Both the position numbers and the translations under genes were made by a program. DNA of 16,118 nucleotides from Candidatus Sumerlaeota bacterium. Lineage in GTDB: Bacteria > Sumerlaeota > Sumerlaeia > JADFCT01. Shown here in pieces: positions 6,837-13,736 of the stretch. The DNA lies in assembly GCA_026398575.1 (NCBI GenBank), contig JAPLSP010000658.1, positions 1 through 16,118 on the forward strand. The letters run 5' to 3'. Every line of letters begins with the position of its first letter. The stretch's first letter is position 1. Under the pieces are notes generated by a model, which did no database searches, was not told where the DNA came from, and was given only the letters and a program-made list of their open reading frames with translations.

Positions 6837-9800
6837 CTATTTTTTATAGAGCCTCACCGCGCGCAGGTTCATGATCCAGTCTCCGGCTCTCTTCGTGGGC
6901 TTCACTGAAATCGTCACGGCGCCGGCTTTTTCGATCTTCACTGTCCCAAGATTGATCTCCTCAAAGCCCGCCCAATCGCCGGTGTCTTTGACGACGCCGG
7001 ATACTTTCTGGTCGCCGACAAAAACGTCGTATTCGCTGCCGGCAAATCCATTCATGGATTGCAGCGCGCAGACGGCATAGGCGCCCGGCGCCTTGATCTC
7101 CGCCTGCCAGATGACCCAGGCCGATTCTTCCTTCCAGGAGCCAATGCAATCGCGATCCGCGGCGTCTTCATAGACCGCGCCATCGCCGTTGATCTTGGCG
7201 TTTTTGGCCAGAACTTCAACGGCAGGCGCGCCTTGCGGCAGCGCCGCAGAGGCTTGCGAGGAGGAGGCGCCGCCAGCCTTCGGGCGGTCCGACGCATCTG
7301 ACCCGTCCGACGCGTCTGACTTGTCCGACCTACCCGATGCCCCTTTCGCGACCGCCGCCCCCGGTTTGCCCATGATCTGCATTTCGGTGATGGACCACCA
7401 GTTGACGTTGTTCGAATCCGTCGTCTCGATCCGCACATAGCGCCCGCTCTTGGCCGCCGGGATCAGGATATCCGTGATCGTCTTGGTTCCCTTGCCCGTG
7501 GCCACCGGCGCGCCCCAATTGCCCGGATCGTTGCTGACGAAAACCTTGTATCCGCGCGGATAGTCGTTGGGCGCGATTCCGGCGTCGAGCGTGATCTGCA
7601 TCACCGTCGCCTCGGCGCCCAAATCCACCTGGAACCACTGTCCGGGCGCCTGCATCTTGCCCATGCCCCAGCGGCTGTTCGCGTTGCCGTCAATCGCAGC
7701 CGTCGCCGGACCGTCGCCGGCGCTGCTGGAGGCCGTGACTTTCCATTTTTTGCGGTCCAACTCGCCGCCGGCCATTTCCTTATAAATCTTCGTCAGGCGC
7801 GCCATCTTGTCATCGCTGAAGGAAGGTCCGGAAAGCATCAGCTCGTGGATGGACCAGAACCAGCTCTCGGATTTTCCCAGCTGCGCGATCTTGACATAGC
7901 GCCCGCGCCGGGAGGGCGAGAGCGCGATCTCCATCACGCCCGCCTGACCATCGCCCTTGGCCACGGGCTCGCCCATCTTCTTGTCATCGTTGGAAACATA
8001 AACCTCATACTTGACCGGGAAATCGCTGGCCGATCCTTTGGCGTCCAGCGTTAGGCCGGTGATCTCTTTCTCCGCCCCGATATCCGCCATGAACCACTGC
8101 CCCGGCGCCTGCGGCGAGCCGGAGTCCCATCGCGTTGCCAGATCGCCGTCTATCGCGTTGATGGCTTTGTCTTCATTCGCCGATGCCGTCAACTTCCATC
8201 CGCCTCGAGGTCCTTTGCCTTTGAAGTTTTCCTTGAAGATGCGAAGGAACGCGCTCTTGGCGTCCGCACCGGCGTCCGGATCGCCGAAATTCTTTTCGAG
8301 GAATGCGAGCGTTGCGACGTCGGCCTTGTTGCTCACCGCGTCTATCACGGCCTTTTTGTCTTCGGCGCGCTGGGCGGTCTTCATGCCGGCGTCGAGCATT
8401 TTTTCTTTTTCATCCGCCGTCCGCTCCCCCATCCCGATCATGCCAATATAAGCGCGCAATGAAAGAATGCGATGCTTTTGATCCTTCGCGTTTTGCGCCA
8501 GGTCCAACAGCGCGCCCGCGGGCGCGGGATCGGGCCAATCGCACAGCGACCGGACGGCGCCGTCCACCACGTCGGGATTCGCGTCTTTCAGCGCAGCGAC
8601 GACAACTTCGAGCGATTTGGCGCCGCCCAACGGCCCCAGGACTTGCAGCAACACCGCCTTGGCAGCAGCCGGAGCTGCCGCAACCGCCGCCAGGACTTTG
8701 TCCGCGCGCTTCGTTTCATCCTTGATGCGCTTGCACGCGGCGACCAACGCCTTTCCCAAGGCCTTGCGGTCTTTGTCTTCCTGGGTCTTCAGCGTCAGGC
8801 TCACCATCTCGCCGATTTCATTCTCGCCCGCCAAAACGCCCAGCGCCTTGATCGCCTCATCGCGAACGCCGCCATCGGCGTCCGCCGCTGTTTTCAGCAG
8901 AGCCGCGGCCGCAACCGTGGCGCCGCGCCCCGAAAGCGACTTGATCAGCGCGATGCGCATCCTGGCGTCGCCCGCTTCCATCTGTTTGACGATGGCCTCA
9001 TCCACGCCGGCGCCTTTGACGCGATCCAGACTCGCCGCGGCGGCCTTGCCTTCGTCGTTGTCGCTCTTCATCCGCTCTGCCAGAACGGGAATGCACTGCG
9101 CGCCGCCCAAGGCTGCAAGCGCCTGGATCGCCGCCATGCGCACGCCTGCGTCCTGGCTCTTGACACATTCCACGACGGCCGGCTCGGCGGATTTATCCGT
9201 CTTGTTTTCGGCGGCGGCGGCCATTGCGCGACCGGCCAAACCGTTGATCAGAACAATCTGGCTGGCGGGAGGCAGCGACGGCAGCGCATCGGCCAGCGCC
9301 TTGGAAGTTTTTTCTCCGCCGGGAATTTCACGGATGAACTTGCCGGCGGCCGCCTGCAATTTCAGATCGCTTTCCTTCATCAGCGCGATCACCGTTGGCA
9401 CGGCTTTTTCCTTATCGGATAGGACCATGCCGCGATAGGCCGCGATGCGCACGGGCGTTGGATTGCCCGCAGCGGTGAGGTCGCGATAGATGGCCGACGC
9501 CTCGGTATCCTTGCCTTCCTTCAAAAGCGAATCGGCGCATTCCATCAGGGCGTCGGCCTTGGCCGTCTTGAGCGCATCGGAAGCAGCCGCGCCCGAAAGC
9601 GCCTTGGCGGCCTCCGCGCCGCCAATCCGCCCCAGCGCCTTGATCGCCGCCAGGGCCATCGCGGCATCGTCGCCCGCGGCCAGCTTGCCCAAATCGGCCA
9701 CGCATTCGCGATCACGCCGCACAGCGAGCGAACTGATGACGCCCTCTTTGACGGCGCCGGACGTCTTGCCCAGCGCGTCGCGCAGGGCCTTGCCCGCCGC

Positions 9801-11048
9801 CGCCGATGACTGGCTTGACTCAGGCTCGCGCATTCCCTCCAACGCGTGGCGCGCGATGTCCGTCTGTTTTTCATCCGTCAGCATGCCGGCCAAAACGGGA
9901 ACCGATTGCGCCGAGCCGATCAGGCGCAGGATGCGGCAGGCATAGTCCTTGCCGGCATACGTCGCTTTTGGATTTTGAAGGACTTTGATGAGATTCGCCT
10001 CGGCTTCCTTCAGTTCCGCGGGCGAGGCGCCGCGCAGTCTTTCCTCGAGCGCGGCAACGGCGGCGCGGCTCTGGTCGAAATCCCACGTAAGCAGCGTCTC
10101 ATAGGGGTCCGCGCCCGCCGAAGTGGTGAGCGCGGGCTTGGGCTTGGGGCTGAGTTTGGAGCTGGGGGTAGGATCGGCTTTCAGATCGCCCAACGCCCAT
10201 TGGATACCGTCGAGATAATGCTGCACGACGCCTTTATTCCAGAATACTTCGGCGTTGTGTCCCAGTCCGCAATAAAAGACGCGTCCGCCGTTCCATTCCT
10301 TGATCCAGGAAATGGCGAAGTCCTTGTCCGCGCGATGAAAGCCCTTCTGATCAACCTTGAGGTTTTCTTCGTTGTCCATGTCCAGGCTGAGCAGCACGCG
10401 ATGCGTATCGCGCGAATAAGGGCCTTTGACCTGATAGATTTCATCCTTGATCATGAACCCTTTGCCGCCGAAGCCTTTGTTGAGCTGGTGATCGGGTTCG
10501 TCAATCTTGATGGCCCATGTGCCTCCCCCACCCCAGGGATGGCCGTCGAACTGGCCGCCGACCATCTCGACCGCTTCGGGCCATGTCGGGAAATTATCGG
10601 ATGCGCCATGCACGCCGATGAAACCCTTGCCGCTTTTGATGAAGTCAAACAATGCCTTGCGCTGATCGGGATTGGAGAACTTCAGTCCCGTCGTGTTGTT
10701 GAAGAGAACCGCGTCGAATTCCTTCAGCTTCTCCGCGTCCATCATCGCCATGTCATCGGAGACGACCGTCGTGAAGGCGCCGGTTTTTTGCCCCATGATC
10801 TCGAAGGCTTTGTTTCCGGCCGAGATGCCGTCCTGGTGGAAGAAGCCCTCGCACCGCCAGAAGATCAATATCTTGCGCGGTTTGGCGGGCGGCGCCGTGG
10901 GCTTATCCGGAACAGCCTCGGTGATTTTTTGGATTTCGCTGCCGCTGAGGACGCGCATTTTATTTTGCGCCGCTCCCCAGGGGGCCAACAACGCCAATGC
11001 CATCACGGCCAGCGCCACGCAAATGGCGTTTGCTTTGGTAAGACGCAT
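6837..11048 (-). CDS. Secreted ThuA / HEAT-repeat / F5/8 type C / carbohydrate-binding multidomain protein
   Basis: This is a 1403-residue exported protein. Domains in order: Sec signal peptide (1-27, cleavage near GAA/QN); ThuA domain (about 58-287) with RKILIFWRCEGFFHQDG, GFIGVHGASDNFPTWPE, GGQFDGHPWGGGG and GRVFYCGLGHNAEVFWN; HEAT-like helical repeats (about 313-940), for example VRDEAIKALGVLA; two F5/8 type C domains (about 950-1075 and 1100-1230), each with AIDG...RW, APGQWF and GRYVKI or GRYVRI; a Ser/Asp-rich linker made by a 9-bp tandem repeat (1237-1254); and a C-terminal beta-rich domain (about 1278-1403) resembling carbohydrate-binding modules. AAGGAG lies 8 nt before ATG. ThuA-like proteins are linked to trehalose and other sugar catabolism; the catalytic role here is inferred. 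The ThuA and HEAT parts are collinear with the two stand-alone genes upstream. Confidence 0.88.
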   Translation of the reverse strand: MRLTKANAICVALAVMALALLAPWGAAQNKMRVLSGSEIQKITEAVPDKPTAPPAKPRKILIFWRCEGFFHQDGISAGNKAFEIMGQKTGAFTTVVSDDMAMMDAEKLKEFDAVLFNNTTGLKFSNPDQRKALFDFIKSGKGFIGVHGASDNFPTWPEAVEMVGGQFDGHPWGGGGTWAIKIDEPDHQLNKGFGGKGFMIKDEIYQVKGPYSRDTHRVLLSLDMDNEENLKVDQKGFHRADKDFAISWIKEWNGGRVFYCGLGHNAEVFWNKGVVQHYLDGIQWALGDLKADPTPSSKLSPKPKPALTTSAGADPYETLLTWDFDQSRAAVAALEERLRGASPAELKEAEANLIKVLQNPKATYAGKDYACRILRLIGSAQSVPVLAGMLTDEKQTDIARHALEGMREPESSQSSAAAGKALRDALGKTSGAVKEGVISSLAVRRDRECVADLGKLAAGDDAAMALAAIKALGRIGGAEAAKALSGAAASDALKTAKADALMECADSLLKEGKDTEASAIYRDLTAAGNPTPVRIAAYRGMVLSDKEKAVPTVIALMKESDLKLQAAAGKFIREIPGGEKTSKALADALPSLPPASQIVLINGLAGRAMAAAAENKTDKSAEPAVVECVKSQDAGVRMAAIQALAALGGAQCIPVLAERMKSDNDEGKAAAASLDRVKGAGVDEAIVKQMEAGDARMRIALIKSLSGRGATVAAAALLKTAADADGGVRDEAIKALGVLAGENEIGEMVSLTLKTQEDKDRKALGKALVAACKRIKDETKRADKVLAAVAAAPAAAKAVLLQVLGPLGGAKSLEVVVAALKDANPDVVDGAVRSLCDWPDPAPAGALLDLAQNAKDQKHRILSLRAYIGMIGMGERTADEKEKMLDAGMKTAQRAEDKKAVIDAVSNKADVATLAFLEKNFGDPDAGADAKSAFLRIFKENFKGKGPRGGWKLTASANEDKAINAIDGDLATRWDSGSPQAPGQWFMADIGAEKEITGLTLDAKGSASDFPVKYEVYVSNDDKKMGEPVAKGDGQAGVMEIALSPSRRGRYVKIAQLGKSESWFWSIHELMLSGPSFSDDKMARLTKIYKEMAGGELDRKKWKVTASSSAGDGPATAAIDGNANSRWGMGKMQAPGQWFQVDLGAEATVMQITLDAGIAPNDYPRGYKVFVSNDPGNWGAPVATGKGTKTITDILIPAAKSGRYVRIETTDSNNVNWWSITEMQIMGKPGAAVAKGASGRSDKSDASDGSDASDRPKAGGASSSQASAALPQGAPAVEVLAKNAKINGDGAVYEDAADRDCIGSWKEESAWVIWQAEIKAPGAYAVCALQSMNGFAGSEYDVFVGDQKVSGVVKDTGDWAGFEEINLGTVKIEKAGAVTISVKPTKRAGDWIMNLRAVRLYKK
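7288..7341 (-). repeat. 9-bp tandem repeat array inside the fusion gene, 6 units
   Basis: Six nonamers with consensus TCYGACNNN on the plus strand (tccgacgca, tctgacccg, tccgacgcg, tctgacttg, tccgaccta, cccgatgcc) lie inside the coding region. Because 9 is a multiple of 3 they stay in frame and encode repeating Ser-Asp-X tripeptides (RSDKSDASDGSDASDR) in the linker between the second F5/8 type C domain and the C-terminal domain. The array resembles the intergenic arrays in this window more than normal coding sequence. Confidence 0.88.
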
Positions 11049-11092
11049 TTCCGTTTCTCCTTTTTTCCGATCGCGCTTTGCAAGGGGGTAGA

Positions 11093-11128
11093 GGTCCTAT
11101 AGGCCATATAGGGCCTATAGGACCCATA
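11093..11128 (-). repeat. 9-bp palindromic tandem repeat array, 4 units, between the two ThuA genes
   Basis: Four nonamers of pattern ggNccNata (ggtcctata, ggccatata, gggcctata, ggacccata) lie 44 bp upstream of the fusion gene. Since the unit centre CCTATAGG is itself palindromic, the array also forms a perfect 13-bp inverted repeat, 11093-11105 with 11112-11124, loop atatag. It is not followed by a U-run on the gene strand (next bases CTCTACCCC), so it is not a typical terminator, but it would fold stably in the mRNA between the two genes. Confidence 0.88.
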
Positions 11129-11162
11129 ATTTCCTGAAGAGCCAACGGCCCCAGATACCGAG

Positions 11163-12131
11163 CTATTGTTTGCTCAACGCCGCCTTGGGCTTGGAGGCCA
11201 GCTTGGCGCTGGGCGTCACATCGGCCTTCATGTCGCCAATAACCCATTGGATGGCGTCCAAGTATTGCTGCAAGACGCCTTTGTTCCAGAAGATTTCCGC
11301 GTTATGTCCGAGCGAACCATAGAACACGCGACCACCACCGCAGGTCTTCATGTAGGAGATCGCGTAGTCCATGTCTTGGCGTTTGAGTTTGGTTTTGTCA
11401 ATCTTGTTCATGGTAACGGGATTATCCATGTCGAGACTTGAAAGAACGCGGTGCGTGTCGCGCGAATACGGAGTCTTGAGCTGATAGATTTCATCCTTGA
11501 CCTCGAAGCCCTTGCCCGCGAACGCCTTGGCCAGCGGATGATCCGGCTCGTCAATCTTGACCCCGACGGTGCTGCCACCGCCCCACGGATGGCCGTCAAA
11601 GAGCCCGCCCATCATTTCCGCGCCTTCGGGCCACTTGGTAAAATTATCCACCGCCGCGTGAATTCCAAAGACGCCCTTGCCGCCCTTGACAAATTCCAAC
11701 AGGCCCTTTTTTTGGCTGTCGCTGGGATTCAGCTGGGTTGTGTTGTTGAGGACAACCGCATCGAAGTCCTTGAGTTTGTCCGCCTCGAGCATTGTGATGT
11801 CGTCCGTGATGACCGTCGAATATGCGCCGGTCTTCTGCCCCATCATTTCGATGGCTTTGTTTCCGGCCGAGATTCCGTCTTTGTGGAAGAACCCGTCGCA
11901 CTTCCAAAAAACCAAAATCTTGCGGGATTTGGCAGGTTGGGCGGTGGCCTTCTCGGGCATCGCCGCCGTCATTTTTTGGATTTCGTCCGGCTTCATCTCG
12001 CGCTGCTCTTTCTTTTCCGGCGCTTTCGGCGCCGCCGCCGGCTTGGGTTGTTGCGCGCCGGCCAGGCTGATCGCCAGGAACATGCCCGCCGCCAGCGTCA
12101 TACATACCGCGATGTTTCGGATGCTTCTCAT
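11163..12131 (-). CDS. Secreted ThuA-domain protein (stand-alone)
   Basis: This is a 322-residue exported protein with a Sec signal peptide (residues 1-26, cleavage near AGA/QQ), a Pro/Ala/Lys-rich linker and a ThuA domain (about 69-300): RKILVFWKCDGFFHKDG, GVFGIHAAVDNFTKWPEG, GGLFDGHPWGGGS and GRVFYGSLGHNAEIFWN. ThuA-like domains have a class I glutamine-amidotransferase-like fold and are associated with trehalose and keto-sugar metabolism; the exact reaction is not established for this type. It aligns along its whole length, including the tail SAKLASKPKAAL, with the first 310 residues of the downstream giant protein. AAGGAG lies 8 nt before ATG. It lies 162 bp after the oxidoreductase gene, on the same strand. 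Confidence 0.9.
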   Translation of the reverse strand: MRSIRNIAVCMTLAAGMFLAISLAGAQQPKPAAAPKAPEKKEQREMKPDEIQKMTAAMPEKATAQPAKSRKILVFWKCDGFFHKDGISAGNKAIEMMGQKTGAYSTVITDDITMLEADKLKDFDAVVLNNTTQLNPSDSQKKGLLEFVKGGKGVFGIHAAVDNFTKWPEGAEMMGGLFDGHPWGGGSTVGVKIDEPDHPLAKAFAGKGFEVKDEIYQLKTPYSRDTHRVLSSLDMDNPVTMNKIDKTKLKRQDMDYAISYMKTCGGGRVFYGSLGHNAEIFWNKGVLQQYLDAIQWVIGDMKADVTPSAKLASKPKAALSKQ

Positions 12132-12200
12132 TGCCCTTCTCCTTTAGTATTTGTTGATAAACCCTTTCCGGGCTATTGCTTCCATCACCAACTCACAGCT

Positions 12201-12236
12201 TTGCTGTCCTTGTTGTCCTTGCGGTCCTTGCTGTCC
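12201..12236 (-). repeat. 9-bp tandem repeat array, 4 units, upstream of thuA-like gene
   Basis: Four nonamers (ttgctgtcc, ttgttgtcc, ttgcggtcc, ttgctgtcc) lie between the oxidoreductase stop and the ThuA start; the gene strand reads GGACAGCAA units. The array begins 70 bp upstream of the ThuA ATG. It shares its gap with the unrelated heptamer array at 12251-12292. Function unknown. Confidence 0.88.
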
Positions 12237-12250
12237 TTAATCCGCCCAAC

Positions 12251-12292
12251 CGAAAACTGAAAACCGAAAACCGAAAACTGAAAACTGAAAAC
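12251..12292 (-). repeat. 7-bp tandem repeat array, 6 units, directly after the oxidoreductase stop
   Basis: Six perfect YGAAAAC heptamers (gene strand GTTTTCR) start 1 bp after the oxidoreductase stop codon at 12294-12296. On the transcript the region is U-rich, but no stem precedes it, so an intrinsic terminator is not supported. Only the first base of the unit (C or T) varies. Confidence 0.9.
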
Positions 12293-12293
12293 C

Positions 12294-13625
12294 CTATAGC
12301 ACCCACGGCTTCCGATAAGGCTTGCACAACAGCGCGCTGGCGCCGGCGTCGCCGATGATCTCCTGCTTGACCGGATCCCATTTGATCTTGCGTCCCGTCA
12401 GCATTGCGATTTCGCCCAACAGCCCGACGCTGATCGAGCGACAGGCCGTCTCCACCGGCGTGATCGTGAGCTGGCGGCTGCGCACGCAATCAAGAAAATT
12501 CTGGGAGTGGTCGGGGCTGTTATAGAGCCGGATATCGCCAGCGCCGATCTCGCTCGCTTTGAGCCAGTTCTTGTTCGACGCGTCTATTCTTCCGCGATCC
12601 ACATACACCCAGGCGCCGTTTTCTCCATACCACTTTGTTCCCATGAATCCAATCGTTGAATCATTGGCAACGGTCATTTCCAAGCCGTTGGGATATTGGC
12701 CGTTCTGATAGACACAGGTGAACTTGTACTTGCTCGGGACATTGTAAAGCCCATCTTTGGGATAGTCGCCTTTGCCTTCGATCGTATTCGGACCGGTATT
12801 GTCGAAGTTCAGGCCCCAATGCGCGATGTCAATATGATGTCCCGCCCAGTCGGTCAGTTGCCCGCCCGAATAGTCCATGATCCAGCGCCAGTGGAAGTGA
12901 ATGCCGCCCTGGGAGAATTCACAATAAGGCCGCCATGGCGCGGGCCCGAGCCACATCTCCCAATTCAGTTCCGGTGGAACGGGTTTCGTCGGCGCAACGC
13001 CGCGCGCGCCGCCCGTGGGCAGGCCGACTTCGACTTTTTGGATTTTTCCAATGCGCCCATTGCGCACGAGCTCGCAGCCATGGCGGAAATTGCTTACCGA
13101 GCGCTGCCAGGAACCGGTCTGCCAAACCCGGCCATAGCGCTGCACGGCGTCCACAATGGCCCCGGCTTCGCGGATCGAGCGCGCCAGCGGTTTTTCGCCG
13201 TAGATATCCAGTCCCGCCTTGGCGCAAGCCACCGCCGCAAGCGCATGCCAGTGGTCGGGCACGGCGATCATGACGGCGTCGAGGCCGCCTTTCGCGAGCA
13301 TGTCGCGAAAATCCTCGTACATCTGGCAATCGGCGTTTTTATTCTGATTGTCAATTTTTTTCTTCGTGTCCTCGCGGTGCTTGCGGTCCACGTCGCACAC
13401 GGCGAGGAACTGGACGCCTTGTTTGCCCTTCAGGCTGTCAATATCCCCATTGCCCATGCCGCCGCAGCCGATCGCGCCCATGAGGATGCGGTTGCTGGGC
13501 GCCGTCGCGCCATCCGCGCCGAGAGCCGACGATGGAACGATCGCGGGGAACGCCAGCGCAGCTCCGGCAGCGGCGCCCATGCCTTTCAGGAAATCCCGGC
13601 GACGGATTGATTTGGTTTGCCTCAT
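12294..13625 (-). CDS. Gfo/Idh/MocA family oxidoreductase with Tat signal
   Basis: This is a 443-residue NAD(P)-dependent sugar oxidoreductase-type protein. The N-terminus has a twin-arginine signal, SIRRRDFLKG (residues 6-15) plus an Ala-rich hydrophobic stretch, so it is likely exported folded with its cofactor. The Rossmann fold follows: ILMGAIGCGGMGNGD (47-61) with the glycine-rich loop, acidic CDVD (77-80), and the family motif YGEKPLARS (142-150) with the catalytic-type lysine in EKP. The C-terminal domain has SGGQLTDWAGHHIDIAHWG (253-271) with the conserved histidines. The start at 13625 is chosen from AGGAG 9 nt upstream and the signal; the open frame to 13706 only translates a repeat array. 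Exported members are abundant in PVC-type bacteria; some oxidise C3 of sugars, but the substrate here is unknown. Confidence 0.92.
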   Translation of the reverse strand: MRQTKSIRRRDFLKGMGAAAGAALAFPAIVPSSALGADGATAPSNRILMGAIGCGGMGNGDIDSLKGKQGVQFLAVCDVDRKHREDTKKKIDNQNKNADCQMYEDFRDMLAKGGLDAVMIAVPDHWHALAAVACAKAGLDIYGEKPLARSIREAGAIVDAVQRYGRVWQTGSWQRSVSNFRHGCELVRNGRIGKIQKVEVGLPTGGARGVAPTKPVPPELNWEMWLGPAPWRPYCEFSQGGIHFHWRWIMDYSGGQLTDWAGHHIDIAHWGLNFDNTGPNTIEGKGDYPKDGLYNVPSKYKFTCVYQNGQYPNGLEMTVANDSTIGFMGTKWYGENGAWVYVDRGRIDASNKNWLKASEIGAGDIRLYNSPDHSQNFLDCVRSRQLTITPVETACRSISVGLLGEIAMLTGRKIKWDPVKQEIIGDAGASALLCKPYRKPWVL

Positions 13626-13660
13626 TGATTTTGACTCCTTTTGATGGATCGTTTTGGGGG

Positions 13661-13720
13661 GAACACGGACGGGCACGGACGGACACGGACTAACACAGAC
13701 TGGCACGGACGGGCACGGAC
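13661..13720 (-). repeat. 10-bp tandem repeat array (core CACGGAC), 6 units, before the oxidoreductase gene
   Basis: Six 10-bp units NNNCACGGAC (one with CACAGAC; spacers gaa, ggg, gga, taa, tgg, ggg) lie 35 bp upstream of the oxidoreductase start, between it and the HEAT-protein stop. The gene strand reads GTCCGTG every 10 bp. This is the same family and orientation as the array before rplA at 3671-3710. Confidence 0.92.
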
Positions 13721-13736
13721 TGGTGGGAAGCGCTTC

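Noticed and set aside
9846..11102. Long plus-strand open frames (418 and 316 codons) opposite the ThuA fusion gene
   Set aside because: The minus strand has clear signal peptide, ThuA and HEAT homology; the plus-strand frames are mirror artefacts with Arg/Ala-rich composition and no motifs.
6163..11162. Mobile element around the Uma2 gene or the repeat arrays
   Set aside because: No transposase, terminal inverted repeats or target-site duplications were seen.
12251..12292. Intrinsic terminator after the oxidoreductase gene (U-rich transcript)
   Set aside because: The U-rich stretch comes from the GTTTTCR heptamers and is not preceded by a GC-rich stem.
13626..13706. 27-residue N-terminal extension of the oxidoreductase
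   Set aside because: It is encoded largely by the 10-bp repeat array and would bury the twin-arginine signal; the start at 13625 has AGGAG upstream.
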